This document shows positions 26,396 through 34,816 of a stretch of DNA of 41,016 bases, one piece after another. Each line of letters starts with the position of its first letter. The first letter of the stretch is position 1. Source of the DNA: Hahella ganghwensis DSM 17046 (GTDB taxonomy: Bacteria > Pseudomonadota > Gammaproteobacteria > Pseudomonadales > Oleiphilaceae). The position numbers and the translations under genes were made by a program. The notes under the pieces are model-generated. The model was not told the DNA's origin. It saw only the letters and a list, made by a program, of their open reading frames with translations, and made no database searches. The DNA is taken from the NCBI RefSeq assembly GCF_000376785.1, contig NZ_AQXX01000081.1, positions 1-41,016 of the forward strand, read 5' to 3'.

Positions 26396-27532
26396 CTACA
26401 TCATCATTCGGTCTCTCATACGCGCTTTCATACGGTCTTCCTCTTCAGCAAAAAAGAACGTTCTGAGTGATTCCACCTGCGCCTCTTGATCTTCCTCGCT
26501 CAAGCCTGCCGCCAGAACCTCATCACGCTTGACCTGGTATTGGCCATAACGAAAATTAAAGATTCTCCGCTCCTCCCATCTATCGGTGATTTCTTCAACT
26601 TCCTCAGGTTCATATTCCAGCTCTTTCAAGCCTTTACGCACCTCTTCCTGACTTGTGGCTTTCTGTAGCAATGCCATGGCGTGCTGTGCCCTGGCCGCTG
26701 AAAATGCCAGTTCATCGTCTACCGTTCTCAGATCTTCAGGTAGCTGATATCGTTTTTCAGCAATCAACTGTTGCTTTTGCGCCATGGAAAGGTTTGGGTC
26801 CCGTTCAATGGTCAGCCTGGCCAGGGTAAAGTCAGCGTATGCTTCCTCCTTGCCAAAAAAGGCTTCCACCGTCTCATCCTTCATCACGTCCCGCCGGATC
26901 TGTTTCAATTCCGTCAAGGATTCGCCGAGCATTTTCAGATGATACTCTGGAGTCTGCTGGTCGGCGGGAATCAATGGTTTCTGCATCAGGTCCAGCGCCC
27001 TTTGCTTGTATTCCAGATACTGGTCCATCAGGATCATGGCTTCATTGGCCGCCAGAGGGGGCAGGCTGGTCCGGGCCAAACGTTCACTTTCAGCCAGAGC
27101 CTGTTCCGGCGCCACTTCTCCGACAGTATTGAAAAAGTAATCAAAGAAATCCTTAACATCGATACTCACGACCAGATGACCTGATTCATCCACTCTGAGT
27201 TCACCGTCAATATCGGTACCGGCAAGGCTCGAAGCAAAAGCTTCTCCGTCATACTGCTTGGGAGTCACCCCGGGAAAATCGTCAAAGTTTTCCTCTTCAT
27301 CTTCCTCGGCAGCGTCACTGGTTTCAGAAATAATCACCGACGTGTCGGCTTTGGCTGGCTCAGCGGCTTTATCCGTCAGACTCTGTTCTGCAACTCCGGT
27401 GCCGACTTTCGCTGCAGCATCAGCAACGTTTGGACGATCCTGCCATAGCCAGCAGGCTGTAAAAATCAGCAGCGACGTCACTGGCAGAAATAATGAGGAT
27501 ATTCTTGGCGGTTCAGTTATCTGTGTGCTCAT
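26396..27532 (-). CDS. lifO: lipase secretion chaperone (foldase) 1
   Basis: 378 residues from the ATG at 27532, which has GGAGG five bases before it; the TTG at 27544 lies before this site and cannot be the start. One N-terminal membrane anchor (about 15-32) is followed by an acidic, variable spacer. The conserved foldase motif reads VKDFFDYFFNTVGE (family RxxFDYxLSAxGE). A long helical, Glu- and Gln-rich body is typical of the extended foldase arms. It holds periplasmic lipase folding intermediates and helps them to the active form. It follows lipase 1, which lacks its catalytic serine. It is close in sequence to foldase 2, so the pair arose by duplication. Confidence 0.93.
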   Translation of the reverse strand: MSTQITEPPRISSLFLPVTSLLIFTACWLWQDRPNVADAAAKVGTGVAEQSLTDKAAEPAKADTSVIISETSDAAEEDEEENFDDFPGVTPKQYDGEAFASSLAGTDIDGELRVDESGHLVVSIDVKDFFDYFFNTVGEVAPEQALAESERLARTSLPPLAANEAMILMDQYLEYKQRALDLMQKPLIPADQQTPEYHLKMLGESLTELKQIRRDVMKDETVEAFFGKEEAYADFTLARLTIERDPNLSMAQKQQLIAEKRYQLPEDLRTVDDELAFSAARAQHAMALLQKATSQEEVRKGLKELEYEPEEVEEITDRWEERRIFNFRYGQYQVKRDEVLAAGLSEEDQEAQVESLRTFFFAEEEDRMKARMRDRMMM

Positions 27533-27540
27533 GGATCCCT

Positions 27541-27574
27541 CCAAAAAACCCGGCGCACCTCAGATGGCCGGGTT
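27541..27574 (-). terminator. intrinsic terminator/attenuator between lipase 1 and foldase 1
   Basis: On the minus strand AACCCGGC (27574-27567) pairs with GCCGGGTT (27554-27547) around a 12-base loop, and is followed by TTTT, then the foldase GGAGG site. It would make foldase less abundant than lipase. Confidence 0.75.
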
Positions 27575-27595
27575 CGGTGATAATGGCAGATGGGT

Positions 27596-28633
27596 TTACA
27601 ATCCTGCTTTCTTCAGGCGATTAGCCTGGGTCCGATACAGCGACACAGGATTGGTCCACAAAGACCTTACAGAAAACAAATGGTTGATGGCGTCCAGGTG
27701 ATTCATCGCATAGTGAGTACCAATCACTTTGCCCAACTTACTGGAACAGGCAGACACAAAACCGTCATTCCTTTCATGCCCGTACACCAGAGAGGTCACT
27801 CCCAGAAATGCATCGGAAGGATCCAGAAGGTTGGTGACAGCCCGTTTGCCCGTCCATGAGTAGAACTTCACCAGATCATCCCCATACCAGACTTCCTCTT
27901 CCCCGGTTTCACAGTTGTCAGGACTGACGCCTTTCCACTCCAGGTCATTGTTCAGCTCCAGCATGTCAGGTGTCGTCAGAGCATCAAGTGCATGCATGCC
28001 ATCCTGAGGATTACTGTTACCGGCCAACACATCAACCAACCCACCCATGGCTCTGGCAATCGCATCCACACCGCCTTCGATCGGCGTATTCGGCGGAATA
28101 ACACCTCGGACAATATCTGCCACTTTGGATCCTTTGTTCACACCAGCGACGGAAGTCACCGATGCCACATGGCAGGAGTTAAAATGTGTTGCTACACGAG
28201 CCGTCGGCGCGCCCTGACCATGGGCCATGATATTGACCTTGGGGTATCCCAGACAGTCGATATACTCTTCCAATTGCTGGCCTCTGTCCCAACTGCTGTG
28301 AACGAATGAAACATTCGCCACCTCAACCTTGGCCCCGGAACGGGCAAGGTTATAGGGAATGGTATGGAAATAGCCGATCAGGCCGCCAAGATTGTCAAAG
28401 CCGGCAAAGCCATGCACCAACAGAATCGGATATTTTGTTTCTGTATAACCTCCCGCCTGCGCGGCGTTACCAGCCATCAACATACAACACGAGGCTGCTG
28501 CAACCAGCAGTTTCCCCGTAAGACTGCGCGGCTTCAGTTTGTTCAAATTAAACGTCTTATTCGCAGCCATCTTCCCAGAACTGGGTTGTTGCTCCCGGCG
28601 GCAAAACAGTTGCTTGGTGAGTAGCGATTTCAT
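27596..28633 (-). CDS. family I lipase lacking its catalytic serine (pseudo-lipase)
   Basis: 345 residues. The start at 28633 has the same CTGGAGAGC site as the other lipase. A long N-region (about 40 residues) precedes a Sec signal with a likely cut after AQA at residue 60. The oxyanion block is ILLVHGFAGFD. The nucleophile elbow should read HSQG but reads AHGQG: codon 139 (28217-28219) is GGT, Gly, not AGT, Ser. The triad Asp290 (NDG) and His312 (NHLD), the Ca-binding Asp314 and both disulfide cysteines (NCETG, ACSSK) are kept, and D-to-H spacing is 22 as in Pseudomonas lipase. The frame is intact. Unless the base is an error, it cannot hydrolyse esters by the normal route. Confidence 0.92.
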   Translation of the reverse strand: MKSLLTKQLFCRREQQPSSGKMAANKTFNLNKLKPRSLTGKLLVAAASCCMLMAGNAAQAGGYTETKYPILLVHGFAGFDNLGGLIGYFHTIPYNLARSGAKVEVANVSFVHSSWDRGQQLEEYIDCLGYPKVNIMAHGQGAPTARVATHFNSCHVASVTSVAGVNKGSKVADIVRGVIPPNTPIEGGVDAIARAMGGLVDVLAGNSNPQDGMHALDALTTPDMLELNNDLEWKGVSPDNCETGEEEVWYGDDLVKFYSWTGKRAVTNLLDPSDAFLGVTSLVYGHERNDGFVSACSSKLGKVIGTHYAMNHLDAINHLFSVRSLWTNPVSLYRTQANRLKKAGL

Positions 28634-28891
28634 AAAAGCTCTCCAGACTTATTCCTTTGTCAGGTATCCGTTATCAGAATGCGTGGCTGATACTACGAGC
28701 AAGCAATCTGGAAGCAATTATGACAAAACCGTCATTTCTTAAAATCGACTTAAGGGACGATATTTCAGGCAGCACATCGGCCGAAGGATGATAGCCTTTT
28801 TCCCTGAAGCAGTAGGCTTGGACTAGGCCCCGTAACGCTACTGAGCATCGCATTGCCACGAAGTTCTCAGGGAATTAAGGCTAATACAGGG

Positions 28892-30013
28892 CTATAGAGA
28901 CATATCTCGTAATCTGGCTTGTATTAGTTCTTCTTCCGTAGGAAAAAACTGTTCCCGTAACATTACCACCTGCTTTTCCTGATCTTTTGTTGCTAATCCG
29001 GAAGACATGACCAGCTCTCGTTGTTTCATATACTCAGAATAGCGGGTTTCAAACTGGCGTTGAGCCTGCCAGTGCTCAACCATATCCTGAATCTGGTGAT
29101 CACTGAAACTCAGCGACTTCAGTTCTTTGCGTAACACTTTTTCATTGGTGGAGGTCTGCAGCAGCTCGGTTGCCTCGCGCGCCCGAACGGCAGAGTTTTC
29201 CAGGTTTTCATCGACAACTCTGAGCTCCCGGGGTAGCTGCTGACGTTTTTCCGTCAACCATTGTTGTTTTTGCTCCACGGTCAAATCAGGGTTTTGTTGA
29301 ATGGCCAACTTTTCCAGCGTGTAGTCTGCATAGGCCTCTTCCATTCCAAAAAAGGCATCGACCACTTCCTGATTCATAACCTGCCGACGGATCTGTTTAA
29401 GTTGGTCCAACGATTGGGTCAGAACACTCAGGTGGTACTCCGGAGTCTGCTGATCTGCCGGTAACAATGGCTGCTGCATCAATTGCAGCGCTGCCTGCTT
29501 GTATTCCAGGTATTGATCCAGCAACTCCAAGGCCTGCGCTGCCGCAGCGGGAGGCAGGTGCCCCCTTGCCAATCGTTCAATCTCAACCAGGGCTTGCTCT
29601 GGTGTGACTTCCCCTACGGTATTGAGAAAATAATCAAAGAAGTCCTTCACCTCAATGGAAACAATCAGGTTTCCTGCCATATCCGATCTCAATTGTCCGT
29701 CGATATCGGTTCCCGCCAGACTTCCGGCAAAGGCCTCACCTTCATATTTTTTCGGAGTCATGCTTTGGAAACCTTCGGCACTCTGAGATATTTCAGACTG
29801 AGTATAACCGGCGACAACAGCGCCCTCAGTAACTGTCCCCCCTGACGCCAAAGCCTCGACATCACTGACTTCACGCTGAACATTATCTTGATGGGAAACA
29901 GATAGATCCGGGGCACGCTTTTGCCATAGCCAGACGGCGACCACTAGTAACATTACACCGCTTAGAATAACGAAAACCTGAACAGGCAACTGATTGCGAT
30001 TCACTATTTGCAT
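28892..30013 (-). CDS. lifO: lipase secretion chaperone (foldase) 2
   Basis: 373 residues from the ATG at 30013 (MQIVNRNQLPVQ); the frame is open further upstream but that part is not protein-like. One membrane anchor lies at about 10-28 (FVILSGVMLLVVAVWLW), then a variable spacer. The foldase motif VKDFFDYFLNTVGE and a long helical body with paired YKQAALQLMQQPLLPADQQTPEYH-type blocks (shown here in part) are shared with foldase 1. It serves the intact lipase 2 directly upstream, 126 bp away. A 6-bp hairpin, CGCACA/TGTGCG at 30091-30106, lies in that gap. Confidence 0.92.
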   Translation of the reverse strand: MQIVNRNQLPVQVFVILSGVMLLVVAVWLWQKRAPDLSVSHQDNVQREVSDVEALASGGTVTEGAVVAGYTQSEISQSAEGFQSMTPKKYEGEAFAGSLAGTDIDGQLRSDMAGNLIVSIEVKDFFDYFLNTVGEVTPEQALVEIERLARGHLPPAAAAQALELLDQYLEYKQAALQLMQQPLLPADQQTPEYHLSVLTQSLDQLKQIRRQVMNQEVVDAFFGMEEAYADYTLEKLAIQQNPDLTVEQKQQWLTEKRQQLPRELRVVDENLENSAVRAREATELLQTSTNEKVLRKELKSLSFSDHQIQDMVEHWQAQRQFETRYSEYMKQRELVMSSGLATKDQEKQVVMLREQFFPTEEELIQARLRDMSL

Positions 30014-30139
30014 ACGGTTTTTCTCTTTATACAGGCTTCTTTTGCGACATTCGACATAACAGAGCTTGGGTCTGTTGACGCTTCTGATAGCGCACATCCC
30101 TGTGCGGCAAGGCCTTGTCTTCCTTGTACCTGTGAGGAA

Positions 30140-31063
30140 CTACAGACCCCGATTTTTCAACCGGTTGGCATGGCTCCGGTATAACGACACCGGATTTGTC
30201 CAGAGAGATCTCACGCCAAACAAATGGTTAATCGCGTCAATGTGATTCATTGAATAATGAGTGCCAATCACATTTCCCATCTTTGTAGCACAGCTTGCGA
30301 CCAGCCCGTCATTGGCCTCGCCACCAAACACCAGTGACGTCACTCCCAGGAACCCGTCCGACAGATCCAGGATGTTGGTAATGACATTACTTCCGGTCCA
30401 GGAAAAGAATTTCACTTTATTGGCACCGTACCAAACATCTTCAGACTTTGAGGAGCAATAGGTCTGACTGACTCCCTTCCAGTTTAATGCCGAGTTCAGA
30501 TCCGTCGTTCCCTGCGTTGTCAGCGTTTCCAGTGCGGCGATACCGTCCTGAGGATTGTTACTACCGGATAACAGATTAATCAATCCTCCCAAAGCAACAG
30601 CAATCGCGTCAGCACCACCTTCCACATGAGAACCTGGTGGAATAACACCACGAAGGACATCAGCCACTTTAGACCCCTGGTTCACCCCGTTAATGGAAGT
30701 GATGGATGCCACTTTTGATGGATTAAGATGCGCCGCGACCCGGGACGTAGGCGCTCCCTGACTGTGGGCCATGATATTCACCTTGGAATAGCCGAGGCTG
30801 TTGATGTAATTCTTTAACTGAATACCTCGCTCCCAACTGCTGTTCACAAAGGAAACATTTGCCACTTCAACCGTTGCGCCAGAGCGGCTCAGGTTATAGG
30901 GAATGGTATGAAAATATCCAATCAGGCCGCCGAGATAATCAAATCCCGTCACACCATGGACTAGCAGGATAGGATGTTTGGTTTTGGTATAGGTGTCCGC
31001 CATGGCAGTCGATCCAAACAGGATCAGACCGCAGGACAGAACTGCGGTGAGTAGTTTTTTCAT
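30140..31063 (-). CDS. secreted triacylglycerol lipase, family I, foldase-dependent
   Basis: 307 residues. A short Sec signal (MKKLLTAVLSCGLILFGSTAMA, cut after residue 22) opens the protein. The oxyanion block is ILLVHGVTGFD. The elbow is AHSQG with nucleophile Ser101; the first Gly of GxSxG is Ala here. The acid is Asp252 (NDGLV) and the base His274 (NHID), 22 residues apart as in the Pseudomonas enzyme; the Ca-site Asp276 and two cysteines (YCSSK, SCATK) are present. The ATG at 31063 follows CTGGAGAGC. It leads a run of four genes on the minus strand: lipase 2, foldase 2, lipase 1, foldase 1. A direct-repeat operator candidate and an AraC-type gene lie upstream. It is probably exported by type II secretion, which is not in the window. 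Confidence 0.95.
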   Translation of the reverse strand: MKKLLTAVLSCGLILFGSTAMADTYTKTKHPILLVHGVTGFDYLGGLIGYFHTIPYNLSRSGATVEVANVSFVNSSWERGIQLKNYINSLGYSKVNIMAHSQGAPTSRVAAHLNPSKVASITSINGVNQGSKVADVLRGVIPPGSHVEGGADAIAVALGGLINLLSGSNNPQDGIAALETLTTQGTTDLNSALNWKGVSQTYCSSKSEDVWYGANKVKFFSWTGSNVITNILDLSDGFLGVTSLVFGGEANDGLVASCATKMGNVIGTHYSMNHIDAINHLFGVRSLWTNPVSLYRSHANRLKNRGL

Positions 31064-31369
31064 TTAGTGCTCTCCAGTTTTGTTTTTTTTGTCAGGAATC
31101 TTCGCTGTAACTGCGAGCGAACACTGGTGGCACTATATCAAAGCGTTTGACGGTGAAACTCACCTGAATGGGTGATTCTTAACCAAAATTGTCAGCCGTT
31201 TGGGTGAGTACAATTGGATAGATAGATAGAAAATAAATAGATCGTAGATAGAGAATAAATAGATCGAAAGTAAAAATCCTGTAGAAAATAGAGTAGAAAA
31301 CCTGCTCGGTATCACAATTCATTCAAGCAACCGCAATAGCATCACAGATGAATTTTCAGAGGGCTTTGG
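31064..31369 (-). promoter_or_regulatory. lipase control region
   Basis: 306 bp between the AraC-type gene and lipase 2. Two 20-bp direct repeats lie at 31225-31266. Closer to the lipase are four GGTGA-type half sites (31152, 31171 and 31203 direct, TCACC at 31160 inverted, making GGTGA-N3-TCACC). The exact -35/-10 boxes were not fixed. No sigma54 motif is present here. Confidence 0.5.
31225..31266. repeat. two 20-bp direct repeats, 22-bp period
   Basis: GATAGAAAATAAATAGATCG at 31225-31244 and the same with one change at 31247-31266. A two-turn spacing in direct order is the usual layout of AraC-family operators. It lies about 160-200 bp upstream of lipase 2 and 104 bp from the araC-type stop. 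Confidence 0.7.
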
Positions 31370-32476
31370 CTATTGCTTTGTTTCCGGGGAAGACTTTATT
31401 TCCGCGGGTACGGTTGTTTCCCAGGGGGACTTGGCATTGGAAGAAGCCAACTTACGTTTCTGGTAGTCGGTCGGCGATTCGCCACTCCATCGTTTGAAAG
31501 CTCTTCCGAATGACGCAACGCTGTTATAGCCCAGCTGATAACCCACCTCACTGACGGAATGCACTCCCAGTTTCAGTATCCTTTTGGCCCGGCGGAACCG
31601 TATACCGTCACTAATTTCCTGATAGGTGGTGCCTTCCAGATTTAACTTCCGCTTAAGAGAGCTGGCACTCAGTCCAATCGCTGTAGCGGCCTGCTGCAGG
31701 GTCGGCCAACTGGTCCATTCATTTTCTGAAACCAGATACCAGTTGACCTTACTGCTATAAGTCCCCTGGTGCTTATCCATCCGATAAATATTGTCTACCT
31801 GGGTGAGAAATAGATGAAACAGCCCCTTGTTTGGCGCATTTGTCGATAGTTCTACGACGTCTTTTCCAATCACCAACTCATTATGTGGCTGATCAAAATT
31901 TGGCACGATGCCGAAGATCCGCTTGTATTCGCTTAGTGAGGTCATAGGCTCATGGGCAAAATTCACTTCGCGAAATACAATTTTATCCCGGTGTTGCCTG
32001 GCAACCAAATCTCTCCCCAGTTGAATAATGGAAGCGAAATGAAATTCCACCGACTGATAGCCGGCAGGATGGGACAACATGAAATCCAATGCGTATCGAA
32101 CCACCGAACCGGTTTCGGTCATCGTGTTGGCCGCCGCCTCATTCATCATGTGACAATACCGGCAAATCAGCGACAACGCCTCTTTCAGATTGGAACAATT
32201 CATGAGCAGGTGGGCGAATATTCCATAACTGGTCAGATGGCAACTTTCACCAATATGCAGTCCCAGCACCGGATCGTCACATAATCGTGCGGCATCCTGC
32301 CAAAAGTCCAATATGGCGGAGAGGGATAATTTATTATTGTCAGACCCCAGCGCTTGCAGCAATTTTTGGTGCGAGCGGTCTTTCAACAAGTCTGAAAGAG
32401 AGTATCCCCTGGCCTCCAGTGATTGTCGTAATATCTTGATGTACAATACTGAAGCCAGAAAGTCTCTCTTCACCAT
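31370..32476 (-). CDS. AraC-family transcriptional regulator (OruR/ArgR-like)
   Basis: 368 residues. The N-terminal ligand domain (about 15-205, Arabinose_bd type, with LSLSAILDFWQDAARLCDDPVLGLHIGE) is followed by a C-terminal double helix-turn-helix (about 255-345). The second helix pair has VSEVGYQLGYNSVASFGRAFKRWSGESPTDYQ. A 20-residue Pro/Ser-rich tail extends past the domain. Regulators of this branch often respond to fatty acids or amino acids and sit next to lipase, desaturase or catabolic genes. It is on the same strand just upstream of the lipase cluster, with direct-repeat sites in between, so it is the likely lipase regulator. The effector is unknown. Confidence 0.88.
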   Translation of the reverse strand: MVKRDFLASVLYIKILRQSLEARGYSLSDLLKDRSHQKLLQALGSDNNKLSLSAILDFWQDAARLCDDPVLGLHIGESCHLTSYGIFAHLLMNCSNLKEALSLICRYCHMMNEAAANTMTETGSVVRYALDFMLSHPAGYQSVEFHFASIIQLGRDLVARQHRDKIVFREVNFAHEPMTSLSEYKRIFGIVPNFDQPHNELVIGKDVVELSTNAPNKGLFHLFLTQVDNIYRMDKHQGTYSSKVNWYLVSENEWTSWPTLQQAATAIGLSASSLKRKLNLEGTTYQEISDGIRFRRAKRILKLGVHSVSEVGYQLGYNSVASFGRAFKRWSGESPTDYQKRKLASSNAKSPWETTVPAEIKSSPETKQ

Positions 32477-32946
32477 TCATAACCGCCTTAGACTACGCCC
32501 TTTTAGTTGATCATGCTTTGGCCGGATAGTTCCGTCAATCGTTGGAGATACATCAACTCAGTCTATACACACAATCTAATTTTTTGCTCCAAACGATCAA
32601 ATTTTTGATCCATTTAATCAATTCCCTTACTCCGGCCTATGCTAGATTCAAGTCATTGGCAGATAAGCCATCCCCTTGAAAATTAAAATAAATCGTGGGC
32701 CAGTCATGTTGTATCCAGCTCCCTCAATAATAAGATCAAGGATATGTCACTCGTTGCTACCGGTCTCTTCGCACTGTCGAGAGATAACTAAAAAGATAAT
32801 GCAGGTTAGCAATGAAGGCCATATAAGCACACCCAACCATTCTCTCTGCCTGAATCAGTCAGCCGGAAAACTGTCTACTGTCCTGCTGTTGGACACGGAT
32901 TGCCGGTCGACTGATGACTCCCTTTTCAAGTCAGAGGAAACGCATC
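32477..32946. promoter_or_regulatory. divergent control region, araC-type gene vs sigma54 activator, with 16-bp palindrome
   Basis: 470 bp without a gene I can support, although a frame on the plus strand stays open through its right half into the activator. At 32595-32610 lies a perfect palindrome, GATCAAATTTTTGATC (GATCAAA-TT-TTTGATC), about 120 bp before the araC-type start. It is a good operator candidate for either regulator. Confidence 0.45.
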
Positions 32947-34407
32947 ATGCAGAATCATCTGTTCCCAAGTTTTGGCATCCTGATGATCGGCAACGGAACC
33001 ACTCCCTATGGCAATGTTGCAGCAACCTTGGCAAATCAAGCCGACATCAATCACCTTTACCATTGCCACGATGGACACCATGCAATAGAGATCATATCAA
33101 GTCACTCTATCGGTCTTGTCCTGCTTGATCTGAGCTTACCCCTGGAATCAGGAAAAGACCTGCTGAAACAGATTAACCGGCAGTTTCCGGAAGTCCGAAT
33201 TCTGGTCATCGGTGATATGCATCAGTTAGAGGCAGCCGTGCATTGTGTTCAGCTCGGCGCATTTGATTACATCATCAAAACCCCGGAAGAGAGCCAGTTG
33301 ATCGATGCTATCCACCGGGCAGTGGCTCTGCTTGAAATGACACGCAACAACCACATCCGTGTCTCTGAGCGCCTGCGCGAATCCCTGAAGCATCCAGCGG
33401 CATTTCAAAAGATCCTGACCCAGAACGGCCAAATGATGGCGATCTTTCAATACCTCGAGTCTGTCTCTGTGAGTAATCAACCCGTGTTGATTACCGGAGA
33501 AAGTGGTGTCGGCAAAGAATTGATAGCCAATGCGATACATTCGGTGAGCCAACGGGAAGGACCCATTGTGTGCCTGAATGTTGCCGGTCTTGACGACAAC
33601 GTATTTGCCGACACATTGTTTGGGCATAAAAAAGGTGCGTTTACCGGAGCCGGAAGTGACCGGGCCGGACTCATTGAACAGGCTGCAGGAGGCACTCTGT
33701 TTCTTGACGAAATCGGCGATCTCAGCCCGACCTCCCAAATCAAATTGCTGCGCCTGCTGCAGGAAGGTGAGTTCTTTCCGCTTGGCAGTGATACCCCCAG
33801 ATACTGCCAGGCCAGGATTATTGCGGCAACACACCAGGATCTGGCAGCAAGACTGGAAAGCCGGCAGTTTCGTACCGACCTGTACTACCGGCTGAGAACG
33901 CACCAGGTCGACATACCTCCGCTACGTCTACGCAAGGATGATATTCCATTATTATTCAGGCATTACGTGAAGGAAGCGGCAGAGAACATGAGTAAACCCG
34001 CTCCCAGGATTCCGCGGGAATTACTGGTGCTACTGGCCAATTACCACTTTCCCGGCAATGTCAGAGAACTCAGGGCGCTCGCCTATGATGCCGTCAGCCG
34101 ACACAAATCCAAAGTCCTTTCCATGAAAAGTTTTCGGCACCTCGTGGACGGAAAAGCTCCCGCCAACCATCTCTCCTTCCTGGACAATAAAATCCACTTT
34201 AATCCCGAACAACCGCTCCCCTCACTTCAGGAAGTCGGTGACCTGCTGGTTCTCGAAGCCATGCACCGAACCGAGGGAAACCAGACCCTTGCATCAAGAA
34301 TGTTGGGAATCTCCCAACCAGCACTCAGCAAGCGTTTGAAGAAGGTCAACAAACTACGCTGGATGAATCCCTGCACATCCGACACCTCACTCAACCAGGC
34401 AATGTAA
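32947..34407 (+). CDS. sigma54-dependent activator with a degenerate receiver
   Basis: 486 residues from the ATG at 32947, supported by AGAGGA eight bases upstream. Residues 1-125 are a receiver with Asp61 (LVLLDLSLPLE) and Lys111, but the metal-binding acidic pair at the end of strand 1 is gone (ILMIGNGTTPYG) and the switch Thr/Ser is Gly (VIGDMH). The AAA+ domain has Walker A GESGVGKE (184-191), the sigma54 loop GAFTGA (230-235) and Walker B LFLDEIGD (251-258). The Fis-type helix-turn-helix is at about 440-475 (NQTLASRMLGISQPALSKRL). No kinase is adjacent. A perfect sigma54 promoter stands 355 bp downstream before the GNAT gene, so that is its likely target. Confidence 0.92.
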   Translation: MQNHLFPSFGILMIGNGTTPYGNVAATLANQADINHLYHCHDGHHAIEIISSHSIGLVLLDLSLPLESGKDLLKQINRQFPEVRILVIGDMHQLEAAVHCVQLGAFDYIIKTPEESQLIDAIHRAVALLEMTRNNHIRVSERLRESLKHPAAFQKILTQNGQMMAIFQYLESVSVSNQPVLITGESGVGKELIANAIHSVSQREGPIVCLNVAGLDDNVFADTLFGHKKGAFTGAGSDRAGLIEQAAGGTLFLDEIGDLSPTSQIKLLRLLQEGEFFPLGSDTPRYCQARIIAATHQDLAARLESRQFRTDLYYRLRTHQVDIPPLRLRKDDIPLLFRHYVKEAAENMSKPAPRIPRELLVLLANYHFPGNVRELRALAYDAVSRHKSKVLSMKSFRHLVDGKAPANHLSFLDNKIHFNPEQPLPSLQEVGDLLVLEAMHRTEGNQTLASRMLGISQPALSKRLKKVNKLRWMNPCTSDTSLNQAM

Positions 34408-34466
34408 TGACTGGTGTCCGGGGAGTATTCAAACAGAAATATCAACAGTAAACCTTGTAGACGATC

Positions 34467-34495
34467 CCCAGTAAGATAGCCTGGCTCTTACTGGG
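34467..34495 (+). terminator. stem-loop after the sigma54 activator
   Basis: A perfect 10-bp stem, CCCAGTAAGA (34467-34476) with TCTTACTGGG (34486-34495), loop of nine. It has no T run. It probably marks the end of the activator transcript and insulates the next promoter. Confidence 0.5.
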
Positions 34496-34594
34496 CCGCC
34501 GGCCTGTCACTCTTGGCCATTCTCTCCTTGACCCGAATCCCCCTGAATAAGGAGCGGCGATAAAAAAAGCCGGGGCAATTCTTCATTCTACCTA

Positions 34595-34699
34595 TATAAC
34601 CATTTTTATAACTATAACCTGGGTTATAAACACATATAATCATATGATTTTATTATCTTTTTTATAGAAAGCATCTCCTGACTGAAAACCACGGTTATA
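34595..34699. promoter_or_regulatory. array of TATAACC sites, candidate enhancer for the sigma54 activator
   Basis: TATAACC occurs at 34595-34601 and 34613-34619, with GGTTATA at 34622-34628 and 34693-34699, plus a near copy (TATAACT) at 34607-34613. The central pair forms the palindrome TATAACCTGGGTTATA. The sites lie 60-170 bp upstream of the -24 element, the usual range for bacterial enhancer-binding proteins. Confidence 0.65.
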
Positions 34700-34761
34700 C
34701 CCCACCTAGCACTCTCCTCCATTTTAATTCCTATTTTTCAAGCACTTACAAATGTATTAGA

Positions 34762-34777
34762 TGGCACTTCACTTGCA
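34762..34777 (+). promoter_or_regulatory. sigma54 (-24/-12) promoter
   Basis: TGGCACTTCACTTGCA is an exact fit to the consensus TGGCAC-N5-TTGCA. Transcription should begin near 34788, about 29 bases before the GNAT start codon at 34817. This also rules out the ATG at 34778, which lies upstream of the expected transcript start. Confidence 0.88.
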
Positions 34778-34816
34778 ATGACTCTTATACAACAAATAAA
34801 AAAGAATGAGGTTTGC

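Noticed and set aside
31200-31300. CRISPR-like repeats
   Set aside because: Only two short direct repeats with a 2-bp gap; no spacers and no cas genes.
32676-33128. A 150-residue gene upstream of the sigma54 activator
   Set aside because: Half of it lies in another frame of the activator receiver, and the rest shows no domain or ribosome site.
34778-34816. An earlier start for the GNAT gene at 34778
   Set aside because: This ATG lies upstream of the transcript start expected from the sigma54 promoter, and the ATG at 34817 has a good TGAGG site.
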